This document shows, piece by piece, positions 43,110 through 53,615 of a DNA stretch of 64,000 nucleotides. Where the stretch lies: positions 86,283,173 to 86,347,172 of the forward strand of contig JAYGXS010000002.1 in assembly GCA_036362985.1 (NCBI GenBank), written 5' to 3'. The translations under genes and the position numbers were made by a program. Under the pieces are notes generated by a model, which saw nothing but the letters and a program-made list of their open reading frames with translations, searched no databases and was not told the origin of the DNA. This DNA comes from Ligula intestinalis (Eukaryota > Platyhelminthes > Cestoda > Diphyllobothriidea > Diphyllobothriidae). The stretch's first letter is position 1, and the number at the start of each line of letters is the position of its first letter.

Positions 43110-43392
43110 CTCGTGGTACTAGACTAGCCTCATTTGGTAGGTTGGCCTCAACCTGTCTGAACAGATCTCAATGCGGTGGCTGCCGCTAGACATCACGTCG
43201 GACCTAGCTCACCTCGTGGCTGGACATGCGCTCCGATAGTCAAACCTCCTTCTATCTGTTATACTTTCCGTTTGTACAGAATACACTTTTCATACAACTC
43301 TGGACCTCCCACGACTTCTCTCTTCTTCCAAGGAACCGGGCCTGGAAGATCGCAGCCGTAAGGGTTAACCTTCTTAGCCTTCAACACACCCC
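43110..43392 (+). repeat. Dispersed repeat family R
   Basis: Runs from AGCCTCATTTGGTAGGTTGG through GTACAGAATACACTT to GGGCCTGGAAGATCGCAGCC, GTAAGGGTTAACC and CTTAGCC. Confidence 0.72.
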
Positions 43393-45399
43393 GCGATACG
43401 TCTCCATTGTCCACGCATGCTTCAATGAAAAACTGTGTAAGAAGACCACAGGTAATACCGTACCACCACATCTCTCCTCACCAGAAACTACATCACACAT
43501 GACGACGCCCAACAGCAGACAATGCAAGCACGCTGTTGGTACCTTTTGTGTAAGAAGGGAGTGTGCTATTCGGTGCCTTCTCCGTGTGGCACCTATGCTG
43601 TATGTCTGATCCGAACTGGAGAAAATCAAAGTATGCTAAAATCCATGGCTCAAAATGTTGCCAAATTTCAGGATAACTCAGACCTCGAAGCCCGCCCGCC
43701 CGCCCGCCCGGTGAGTATTTGTGTGGAGTAGCGGACTGGTGGACTGAGACTCACACTCCCACACGATGGGGTGTGAGCCACTTTGGTAACACATTTATGG
43801 GCGGGTTCTCACCGCACCAGCTTCTAGCGCCACCTCCGGCCTTCTTGACTTATTCAGGACACTGAGACAAGGTGTGTGGGGGGGGGGGGGCAGGGGAAGG
43901 GGTGGAAGATGCAGCACGAGTTTACTACCACTATAAACTCAATCACGCGCATGTTACCGTCCCCGCGCTACCAAGCTGCAGAGCACACGGCAAATCTCGT
44001 CGAAATCGGCCGTTGAGCTGTCGACTTGTGGATTGATAGGAAGGCAAAAGGCCTGTTTAATGGCACTCCCGCGCACATGAGATCCGAGCAGCTTACCCCA
44101 GTTGTGAGCAACTGATGTTCTGCAGGACAGGTAATTTGTGGCACGCGTCTACGGGCTGTCCGGTTCTGTTAGGCATTGGTACAGGCATCAGAGGCCTGAC
44201 GGGCTCGGGCGGCGAATTGCTGCCTCGGGACGAGAGGTGGAGAAAGGTGGTCCATCTAGAGGATTAAATCCCCATATAACTATATGACGTGCCTCTAAAA
44301 TACCACGGTACGGTAAAGGGCGTTGCTCGGAAGGCTGCCAATGGAAGGGATAAATTGATTCACCTCTCAGTACTAGGGTACTGTGACAATGTCTCCTTAC
44401 TACTGTAGCCCCTATCGCACTCCCACTCAGTTGGGATCCGAAAAACCTCTTTCTTGTTTGTGCCAAAAAATTGGAGTTCGTCGTGCGCGAATCAGACGAT
44501 TTTGGCATACAGAGACCGGTTGTTTACCCTCATCACTCAATTGATCGGGCTCTCGGATCACCTTTACAGAGTGTTGCCACATCGTTTTATGGTATCGGAT
44601 GCTGATGGCTACGATATCCACTTTAGACTGATCGACTAGACCTTGAGAATACGCAATCACCAGAATATGCAGATCAAGTTTGGAACTTTCGCTTACGTCA
44701 CAAAAAGTGGCGTCATGTCTAATATATTGTTTATGAAATCATAAAAGCCAATCAGGTTTAAGGTTTTCGCTCACGTCATAAAAAATTGTATCAAATTAAA
44801 ATACCTCGTGCATGAACTAGTGAAAAAAAACAGATCAAGGTAAAAAAGGTTCGATCATGTTTAAGGAAACCTTTTGCTTGCTAGACCAAGTAAAAATGAC
44901 ACGCAGTGAGCGTTTAGACGAGGTATGTCACTTCATAAGAAGCCAAGACCAGTAGCGTGAAGAAATTTAGAGCCTCGTGTTAGTCATTTCTAAGACACTT
45001 TTTGAGGATCACACGAAACACCCACTGGTTACTTAATGCCTTAGCATTATCCCTAAACTTCGATATGGGAATTACTCTGTTTACTTTAGTCTGGTGTATG
45101 ACTTGATAACCAGGTCATGTGGCACACCTAAATGGGCTTTCCTAACTCCGTCAAAAACTCTGCTAAATTTCAGCCCCAGATGGGATCGGGCTCAGATTGG
45201 GTACGAGCCCGTCTTATCTCTGAGAGAAGCCTGGCTCCTTGTGCGCGGACGGGTGAACTAAAGGCTTCAGCCTCTACGCTCGATCTCGCCTGCGGCTCTC
45301 TTGACTCTGTCTTGCCACCGGCCCCAAGCGCTTCCGGTAGCAACGACCGGTCGGGATCGGTTTCACTGTCTTCACCCGTGAGATGGCCTGGACCACGTC
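43393..45399. other. No gene recognised; microsatellites
   Basis: A CCCG repeat at about 43692-43712 and a G run at about 43878-43890. A 100-codon frame at 45132-45434 looks protein-like in composition but I do not recognise it; it ends against the LINE remnant. A weak match to repeat family S lies at 43985-44030. Confidence 0.35.
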
Positions 45400-46110
45400 T
45401 CAACATGGTAGTCATCAAATGGCCTTCTACTTAACGAGCAGAAGTCAGTCCTGTCCGTTTTTTGACTGCAACCCCTTCTCAGTCCTGAAACCATTAACAT
45501 TCTGCCCAAAGAGGTATACTCTTTCCGGTACCTTGGTGTTTTTCTGGTATATAACCTTTTATTTTCTCTCCATATTTAAGGCCTTTTTATTAAAATCAGT
45601 AAACATTGATGTTATATTCGCCGCTTGCGTTAATATTACACACTGCAAGCCCTAATCCGGCGATTTATAAATGCCTCTATTCTCCCCTTCATTCTTTACT
45701 GCTCCCCAGTTATTTTTCCAGCCTAACTTCAATAGATCTGGTCATTTTTAAATGTATCCTCCAAATGCTCTCTTCCGCTGCTGACATTTCCCATGTTTTT
45801 CAGCTGACATTATTATACAGCGACGTTTTAAAACGGTCAAGTAATTTGCTGATCGCATCCTTAGTGAGGTCGCTCACCCTCTTCCCTCTGATCTAATGGC
45901 TGCGAAGTCATCCGTACAATGCGCCGAAGCTTCCATCATATGTGTTGCCGTACATCGGCATATCAGAACTCTGTACTCCCGTTCCAAACACGCTATCAGA
46001 CGTGTGACGAAACGGAAATTGAGAAGTTGAAAGCCGACCTGTATCCATAACAGATGTGGATATCGTGTAAACCTTAACTTTGACTATTCTGTGACATTTT
46101 ACCTTATTTC
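45400..46110 (+). pseudogene. LINE reverse transcriptase C-terminal part (same family as 10930)
   Basis: Plus-strand pieces in changing frames read SFRYLGVFLV, SLHI, CYIRRLR, LQALIRRFINASILPFILYC and SPVIFPA, followed by the same 3' DNA as the copy at 10930-11860 (GCTGACATTATTATACAGCG, ATGGCTGCGAAGTCATCC, AATTGAGAAGTTGAAAGCC, ACAGATGTGGATATCGTG). Many stops and shifts, so older than the first copy. No endonuclease or catalytic box is seen. Confidence 0.78.
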
Positions 46111-46766
46111 AAGGAAAGGCGTCCTTGAAATTATATTTCTTGGGATACCTGCCTTCCTGTTTATTTGAATTTTACCTCAGATTTTGTCTTGCCTTATCCC
46201 CTGCTCACCTTGAATGGAGCACTTTTTGCTGAAAATTTTGTATATTACCTTGAAAATAAAGCATTCTTCGCTCTCGCTCTATCTCACTTTCATGCGCCGG
46301 ACCTTATCTGTTTGGGCAAGCGATCGTGTGCGGTGGGGGATCAAGCATTTCACCTCCTCTACCTTGGGGTAAATCAAGTAAGGAGATGATCACTACGTAA
46401 CCTGTTGAATGGACTATCACTTCGGTACGATGAGAGTGTTTGAATAGGCCAAACCTGTTTCAGCCCAAGGTAAGCACAGAGAATTCACTTTAAAAACGGT
46501 CAACTCCTATAACGGGCTAAAATTCGGGATAAGAGACACCTCTCTGGAATACACCATACAGAGTAGACCTCAGATAGCCGCCAAATTTTTCAGGTGCATC
46601 AGGTTAGGTAGTTGAAGTATTCTACACAGCAAAACAGAATGACTACGGCAGTTTCCAGATGGCTGCCTGTTTTCGACGCGCCTATCTGGAATATTCCCTT
46701 GGTTGGGTTCGGGATCATTTTTATGCAACTTTTTAAATGCACCGTATATGTTCATATATTTTCGTC
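46111..46766. other. No gene recognised
   Basis: AT-rich with short frames only. Confidence 0.3.
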
Positions 46767-46940
46767 GGCAGGAGTTTCCTTGGTAATGGCGGAACAAAAC
46801 TCCACATTTCCAGGTTTGTCGACAGCGATTCGAGCTCGATTCGAGGTATATTCTAGCTTAAAAAACCCTTATCACGGTTACCGTATGAAAACAACCTACG
46901 GCTTGTTGTATCCAAGACCACTACCAAGGAAACTCCTGCC
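46767..46940. repeat. Candidate small MITE with perfect 19-bp inverted termini
   Basis: GGCAGGAGTTTCCTTGGTA at 46767-46785 recurs as a perfect reverse complement at 46922-46940, enclosing 136 bp without coding. Both the right end (a TA follows) and the size fit a MITE, but no duplication is seen on the left and no second copy in the window. Confidence 0.5.
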
Positions 46941-47193
46941 TACAGCGAAGAGGTTGCCGTAAGCTGGCTGTGACAATTTAACCGCTGGGGCTTTCGTTAA
47001 TTCCATGACCCCGCGCAGTCAAAGGCAAGTCGCCATTATGAATTCGCAATGGTAGCTGCATTACATGGACAAGCGCACAGACATTTGCGGCCTAATCATA
47101 GGTCAGTCCCTTCAGACGCTGCGAGTATGCATTGTCGTAGGAACTTGAATTGATACATAGAAGACTGCATTGAACAACAGTAGGTTATGTAAG
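46941..47193. other. Spacer, no gene recognised
   Basis: Nothing seen except ACAACAGTAGGTTATGTAAG at 47174-47193, an extra copy of the adjacent element's terminus. Confidence 0.4.
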
Positions 47194-47201
47194 CCACCTT
47201 A

Positions 47202-47585
47202 CGCAACAGTAGCTTATGTAGGCCCACTCATTTATCCCTACTCCCTGCGTGTTTTTTTACTGAAACGGTGGTTATAGGGTTTTATATGTGGGGAATTAGG
47301 ACACGCAGTGGAATATACTTTAATAAATGTTAATCTGGAGTATGATCAGTATAGTCCACGGTGCGAAGCGCCGCACTCACCTTCAATTTACATGCGGAAC
47401 AACTTACTCCCAGCGGCCGCGGGAAGTAACTTTGACTACATTTTTTTCACTTTACACTTACTTCAAAAATTTCCTTCTCTACCTACCCTATTTTCCCACC
47501 CCCAAAACTCTATAACCACCGTTTTTGCGGGGCAAAATGCTGGAACTGGGGGTATATGAGTAGGCCTACATAAGCAACTTTTGCC
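47202..47585. mobile_element. hAT-like MITE, complete short copy
   Basis: Left end CGCAACAGTAGCTTATGTAG; right end as reverse complement GGCAAAAGTTGCTTATGTAG. Inverted similarity runs inward for about 95 bp with shared ACGGTGGTTATAG blocks. Flanks CCACCTTA (47194-47201) and CCATCTTA (47586-47593) form an 8-bp duplication with one difference. The core contains CCAGCGGCCGCGGGAAG, the inverse of the block at 12530 and 32440, so the copy lies in minus orientation relative to those and is internally deleted. Confidence 0.84.
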
Positions 47586-47593
47586 CCATCTTA

Positions 47594-48137
47594 ATTACCA
47601 ATAACCCCAGGATAGTGTAAAACGGGAATGGGGATTTTATGCGCGAGGCCTTGACGCGGACAATCAGTGAAATGTGTGCAAGAAAACGTAAAGAAGTAAG
47701 TAGATTTCCGTCAGTTCTATCCTTCTGGACTTGTATCTAACTACGAAATTGGGAGTGATATTTAACGGAATAAACAAAAAGCAGCGCAATAACTAAAAGG
47801 AGTTTGAATGACAAAAAATTACAATTAAACACTTTTATGCATTTCGTTATATGAATTTAGTAGTTAATATACGCAAGGTTACTTCCCATTGCTAGGAAAA
47901 ATGCAAAACAGGCCAGCCTAAGCATTTTAAACACAGAAGGCTGATCTAACCTCTCTTTATGCTGCATCGGCTCCCCCTTAGCTGCCAACACCAGGCAAAT
48001 ATGCGAGTACGGCGCCAATGGATGAATCTGTCTTGGCCTTATCAAATCAAGGGCATTTTGTGTTCCTCCGACCCTCTGACAACTTTTAGCAAATTAATGC
48101 ATTCATTACTAGAAAAGTCTGTTAAAGGCGCCGCATA
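47594..48137. other. No gene recognised
   Basis: Begins with the low-copy repeat shared with 31440-31510; otherwise nothing. Confidence 0.3.
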
Positions 48138-48141
48138 GTTC

Positions 48142-48593
48142 TGTGGGATACGAAGTAGTCCGGCCAGATAGTAGACAATAGAATGTATCCCAACGAATAT
48201 AAGCCAGTAGATAATATATTATAAGGCATGGAAGGTGAGAGTGTTATGGATAATTTAATGAAGTGCTGAATGAGTAGAATATAAGTAATGAGTAATTGAC
48301 TCCCAAACGAGTGAACTCCAGCCATGAGTGGGCCGGAGTCCAGAGTCGCATTCCGGTCGGTGTAGTCGCCGGGTCTGGAGGTTTGCAACCGAACAGTAGA
48401 TCGTCGCATATGGGAGTGACTGAGCGTCAACAACTCCCCCCGCAGTAAGCTCCTAGTCTTGAGAAGTGGTTGGCCAGTGAGGCCAGACAGGGGGTGACCT
48501 TGAGCGGAGGTTTTGACAACCTGGGGCGCGCACAAGTGCCAGACACTCGGGGCTTGTGAGCAACGCATGGCTAGGAAATACAAGGTTGCTACA
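48142..48593 (-). repeat. Solo LTR, CsRn1-like, with 4-bp target duplication
   Basis: The minus strand runs TGTAGCAACC to TCGTATCCCACA, 452 bp. GTTC flanks it on both sides (48138-48141 and 48594-48597), a perfect 4-bp duplication. No primer site or internal DNA follows. A solo LTR arises by recombination between the two LTRs of one element. Confidence 0.88.
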
Positions 48594-48597
48594 GTTC

Positions 48598-49379
48598 TGT
48601 CACTGAGACTTACTTCAAATAACCCGGAAAGATCAGCATGACCTTTTTGCGTTCACGGTACATATATTTGCTCCGTGTAGTGAACACCCGCAGGATGCAT
48701 TTACCTGCATGCCTATAAACGTATAATTCTGAGTTCGGCGCCGGCACGACCTTGAGTAGGAGTTTCATCTTGCCGGCATATGAGAAGTAGGCGACTTTCG
48801 CCAGACTTTGAAATGCTTTTTTTTCAGAATGTCTGATTTTCCACCGAAAGGTTCCGATGACAACTAGAAAAAGCGTTCGCGGGCAATGTACGTCAATCAC
48901 TGCTGGTGGAACAGAGAAATAAACTTAACTTTATGTCTAGGGGGGTCTGACTCCGCGTTGAGGGTGGTCAGGTTACAGTGAGCAGAACACTTTTGCTGTC
49001 TGAAGTGATTCTAAAAGCTGCGTGCTTCAACCTGTTCAAGGAAAAGTGCATAAATCGCTTTTTTATTCTACGCTTAGGTCTTTAAGATATACTAAATTTC
49101 TAAATGCGAATTATTTACTCACGGAAAAAGTTTGCAAAAGCAAAATATGTTCTGTGAATTGCAAAACGAATATTTAAAATATGGTAATGATGACGTCTGC
49201 GGCCTCCGAAACAAAATATGAGGTCAGGAGCCGCCCGCAAAGCCTGTGGCTTCGCGCCAAGGCTCGGATAAATTAGGGTTAGGGAGATTGCTACCTGTAT
49301 GATTATTATTTAGGGTAGGGTTGTAGTGGTCGCTGCTGCCCGACGCCATCCTAGCTCTTGACACCACAGACAAAATCAC
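48598..49379. other. No gene recognised
   Basis: Short frames only. The end (49320-49380, GTGGTCGCTGCTGCCCGACG) is already the 5' part of the family R copy. Confidence 0.35.
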
Positions 49380-49800
49380 TCAGAGCATAGTACCTTTGCG
49401 CGAAGGCAGTTTTCGGCGTGAATCAGGCCAGACGCAAACTGACGCGCGAGGCTCGGGTCGTCCACGCCGGTGCGCCCACCTCGCGCGGTCTAACCAATCC
49501 CTATGAAGGCTGCCAAGACAAAGAGAGCATTCGGCGGCCTCCCGGCATTACTGCCGCTAGGACACACTCCGGATTCCGTCCCGAGCGGGGGCGGACGTGA
49601 CGACCCTGCGCTCTCACATGGCCCTCACGGTCAAACGCCATGCCAGACCGAGTGGAAACCTCCTCTGTACTCTTATGTACGCAATGTATTGTTCCTAGCG
49701 CTCTGGCTTTCCGAAGACTTCTCTCCTCTCCTCTCCTAAGGAACCGAGCCTGGAAGATCGCAGCCGTTAGGGTAAACCTGCTTAGCCTTAACACGCTTGC
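49320..49800 (+). repeat. Dispersed repeat family R, longest copy
   Basis: Contains GCCCGACGCCATCC, ACTCAGAGCATAGTACC, CGCGAAGGCAGTTTTCGGCG, GTACGCAATGTATTG, GAGCCTGGAAGATCGCAGCC, TTAGGGTAAACC and CTTAGCCTTAACACG. This copy best defines the unit at about 480 bp. Frames at 49418-49837 are products of the repeat. Confidence 0.72.
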
Positions 49801-49989
49801 CGATAGGGTGAACGTGAGGATAAATGGCGTGGTTTAGGCTTACTAGAGAGCTAGTTTTAGGGTTAGAACACGCGAATATTTACACTTGCCGGAATTTTGC
49901 GCAATATGACCCTTATTGCGTGGGCAGTGTGTTCCTATGCCTGTGTCCTGTTTTGGCGGGCTATATAAGTCATAAGGTGCCAGATCATG

Positions 49990-50382
49990 AAACCGAAAGA
50001 CCCACTGACACGGGAAAAAAATATGAAGTCTTCTACAGGATCTGGTGGCAATCGTGTGCGTGGCGAATTATTTGAATCATGGTTTACGGGCCCCCAACCC
50101 ATAAACAAGTGTAACGATTTTCCTAATCCATATTCGGTGCTGAGCAAAAGCAAGTCACCACTTGGGGACTGCACAGGCCACCGCATCATCTTACACCAAC
50201 AGTGGAGAGCCAGATGGCCGAGCAATCATCACGTCCGCGTGACGCAAGTTCAGCAAGTCAGGGCCCACCTGCCGGTCAACAAGCTATCAACGCACAAGAG
50301 GGCAATTATCGTTTATTGTCCTTATACGTGTGCCGTTGTGACTGTGTCCTGTAAATACTGCAAATTTCCGTGCATATGTTAA
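49990..50382 (+). pseudogene. PLE family C, C-terminal fragment
   Basis: A 131-codon frame carries GNRVRGELFESWFTGPQPIN, KCNDFPNPYSVL, then the family C extension KSPLGDCTGHRIILHQQWR, ARWPSNHHV. The R.ELFESWF..P.PINK block is the PLE GIY-YIG C-terminal helix. Stop at 50380-50382; the hammerhead follows 31 bp later. Upstream nuclease and reverse transcriptase are missing. Confidence 0.83.
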
Positions 50383-50394
50383 TCGTTGCTGCTA

Positions 50395-50470
50395 CGGCTT
50401 TCTGCTCATGGCTCTGATGAAGAATCCGCGACCGGCGTCGAAACGTCATGCAAATAAAGGTGTTGTCTCA
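50395..50470 (+). ncRNA. Hammerhead ribozyme, PLE family C
   Basis: CTGATGA (50414-50420), stem region AGAATCCGCGACCGGCGTC, GAAA (50440-50443), CG and TC (50446-50447). All core bases are kept. Helix III is one A-T pair with a two-base loop. It lies at the 3' side of a PLE fragment in the same orientation. Confidence 0.75.
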
Positions 50471-50499
50471 GTGATGGAATCTTCTTCTTCTTCTCATAT

Positions 50500-51088
50500 A
50501 AGTCATCCTTACCAGAAATTTAAGTAACTGATAGATTGAACACGGGATTATGAACCTCCCTCAATGTATTGCTGTTTGGCCTTGCGCTAAATTTTAGAGG
50601 AGAATGCTAGGGATTGGGGGGCGGTAGAGCTAGGAGTTTTAGCATTATGGTAAGAGTTGGACTTGTGCGGGTCAGTGTCAAGGTTAAAGGTGGGTGAAAA
50701 TCACAGTCATCTCCTGGAATGTAACGCAATGCAAGCTGTAGTACGGCGAGTTCATGCTTCCGCGTCCGAGCGCTAATGGTGTATTTTATCCTAGCCAGAT
50801 AAGATAAACGAACTTCATATAAGAATGAATGAATGAATGAATGACGCAAGTAACCTCCCCGCGGTTCTGGTGCACCCCCAATAAACCTCATACCCCTCTT
50901 GGGAATGTGCCCATTCCCACGATTACTCATCTACAGAAAGGTCCGCAAGTGCAACTTACGCCACTGTTATGAGAGCGCACCGTGACTATCGATTTTTCCT
51001 GATAGCGGATTGGCCCATTATCCTGGCTACGTCTCTCGCGTTCCCCCTTTAATGCACTTAGCCTTTGTGTTTGAACGACTTTGTCTGA
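50500..51088. other. No gene recognised; GAAT microsatellite
   Basis: GAATGAATGAATGAATGA at about 50823-50841. Nothing else seen. Confidence 0.4.
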
Positions 51089-51102
51089 GTGCACGCTCTC
51101 TC

Positions 51103-51140
<38 letters not shown>

Positions 51141-51150
51141 NNNNNNNNNN

Positions 51151-51198
<48 letters not shown>
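51089..51198. repeat. TC microsatellite containing a 10-N assembly gap
   Basis: Pure TC dinucleotides run on both sides of ten N (51141-51150). The N tract marks unresolved length, so the true array is probably longer. The frames across it (RERERE / SLSLSL) are artefacts. Confidence 0.95.
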
Positions 51199-51199
<1 letters not shown>

Positions 51200-53003
51200 C
51201 CGATTGACTTCTCTGCCTATCTCTCTCACGGGCCTTGGATACCGTTCGTGCTAATTACTGGTACCAGGCGCGGGTCATAACAACCCCGCTCACAAATATG
51301 CAGCCCGCATTCGTGCCGTCATCAGCCTCCAGCTATCTATGCCCCTCGTTTAATCTACCCTACGGCAGGATTTAAATGTGCCTAACATCTCTGGCTGAAC
51401 AGGTTAGCTTCCAGCGTGATGTGAGTTGGGTAAAAATTGCGCCGCAGTTCGCTTCAGCTAGCTGCGCAAGAGGAGCCATTATAGGCGGAGTTGGCGTTGT
51501 CAGCCCGTCTAATGCGCTCAGGCGCGTACGGGTACGCAGGCGGGCAGGCGGGGCTGACGTAACGATCAGCTGAGAAAGGCGCTAGCTACTGGCCTTACGT
51601 CATCATCAGCAGTCGACGCCTGCTTGCCGGCAGCAAGCGCCGCTCTACCAGCCGCGCGACCGCGACCGCGCGCAAGGGCGTTGCCTTACGCGTGAACAGG
51701 CCAGGCGCACTGCGAAATCGACCTCGCCCTCGTCTCTGCAGCTCGTGTCTGGCTTTTTCACGCCAGATTCTCGCCGCAGCCGGCTAGCAACGTGCTGTAG
51801 CTTAGACAAGGATGACGTTCGCAACTCTGTTGGAGCACTCGCTGAGTGCCAGCACCAGATGAATTTGAATGCTGAGCGCCGCAGCTACCCTTACGTGATT
51901 TGCAGGACTCAAACGGCAGAGACAACCTGCTGTTCGTCAGTTATTGCGCTCGGGGAGCTCGCCAGCAGCGCAGTAAACGGGTTGACTCGCTGACATTGCA
52001 GGATGTGGTCTTCGGGGCTAGGTTGTGCATAAAATAGAGGCAAATCTCGCAGATCTGGCCTCGCTGAGAGAGAATATGGGCATCCTGTTTAGCCGTAAGC
52101 TCGGGCAATGTGCCCCCACAGGCAGTACCAATCTTGGGTTTATTTATCATTATAATGCTAGTATATCGCTCTATTTCCAAACCGGTAAGATCTGGGATTG
52201 ACAGCTAGACCGTTGATTTCCACAATGTCCACCCTGTGCTTCAGCCAGGTGAAGGCAAGCGCGAGGACTTGCAAGTGCATTAGTTGCAAGTGGTAGTAGA
52301 TTTGCACTGCGTCTATCGCACTCTATCGTCCCTCCCTTACCCACTTGTGCTCCGTGGCAAGATACAGTCAAGAAGGCCGGGGGCGGGATCGGACGCAAGT
52401 GGCTGGCGCGACCAAAGCCGCCCCTGGCTCGGAGTTTAGCTATGGAGGGGTTTCATAAAGGCCACATTAAGCAGGAGCCACTAAAGCTTGACTCTTAGTA
52501 TGCCAGTCAGTCACTCCACGCAATACACATTGGACTGACCGCGCAGCCCAATTTTCCCGTCAGTTGGTTACCTTCCAAGCCTTTAAGCGCACCACGATAG
52601 TTTCAAAGGTATCAGATTGTTTGTAGTAAGGAAAAGGCGCTAAACCGTCGAACTCAAACTCTCCTCCACCGCCAGCATCAGGTCACCGTCTGACCGGGTT
52701 AGTTTGCTGATGTGGGGAGGACGCAGTGGCCGGAATGGCCGGCAAACCCATCTACGGGCACAACAGCATGGCCTGGCCTCAATGACACATACATACACAC
52801 ACCAGAATTTACACAACCAGGGGATTAGAAGAGACCATCGCCGCTTGAATTCCAGTCCAGTTATCTGGAATTAGTGTCCATGTCAACATAAGCAGGGCGC
52901 TTCATGGTTTATTAGCTCCATCGCGGACTCATCCTTTGCCGATCGCGATGAGTGGAGAACACAAGGTCCTGTAGGACAGGTATTCACCGGCTGACGTTCC
53001 ATT
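51199..53003. other. GC-rich stretch, no gene recognised
   Basis: 51450-51780 is GC- and CpG-rich with many GCGC/CGCG words. 52455-52500 (CATAAAGGCCACATTAAG, GAGCCACT) recurs at 57787-57820, a low-copy repeat. Frames up to 82 codons are without motifs. Confidence 0.35.
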
Positions 53004-53007
53004 GTAC

Positions 53008-53384
53008 TGTAACGACTTCTTATTCGTAGCCATGCTTTTCTCGGATGCCGCGCTGAGAGGTCATGTCTGGCATGACCATCACGCGTGCGCAAGACACGAT
53101 CGTCAAAAGCTTCGTTCAAGGTTACCCCTGTCTGGCCTTCTCAAGGTTAGGAGCTTACTTCAGGGGATCTACTTGCCGGACTGCGTCTCTGGACTCCGGC
53201 CCATTCATGGCTGGACTGCAATTGTCTGGGAGTCCCTTACCCATTACTCATATTCTACTCCTTCTAACCTTATTAAATCATTCATAACAATCTGGCCTTT
53301 CACGCCTTGTCATATCACCTAATTTATGTTCATTGGGATACGTTCATTCGTCTATTATCTGCTTGGACCACATCGTATCCCACA
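53008..53384 (+). repeat. Solo LTR, CsRn1-like, with 4-bp target duplication
   Basis: Runs TGTAACGACTTC to ATCGTATCCCACA, 377 bp. It is flanked by GTAC at 53004-53007 and 53385-53388. It is shorter than the other copies through a deletion in its middle. Confidence 0.88.
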
Positions 53385-53562
53385 GTACCTTGAAGTTGGG
53401 GTTCAAATTTTTTAGCTCCTATTTACCAGCCAAGTGTCACCAAAACACTTTCAGGTAAGTTATAATACCCCTAGACAGTGAAGGGTTGAGCTAATAGTTA
53501 AGGTTTAGGAAATTGAGACTCTGAGATACTCTAAGAAAATGAGTTTGGTCAACGGAAAAGAT

Positions 53563-53615
53563 TTAGTTCTTTGCGGACGTTTCGACTGACTGGTCGAACC
53601 AACTTCTACAGGCCA
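53563..53615 (-). ncRNA. Hammerhead-like motif, isolated PLE tail
   Basis: The minus strand reads CTGTAGA (53611-53605), a stem-loop AGTTGGTTCGACCAGTCAGTC, in which TTGGT and ACCAG pair in part, GAAA (53583-53580), CG, TC (53577-53576). One core base differs from CTGANGA (T for A), which should cripple cleavage. No PLE coding block is seen next to it. Confidence 0.55.

Noticed and set aside
50927..51280. Frames rich in RERERE or SLSLSL
   Set aside because: They are translations of the TC microsatellite and read through ten N.
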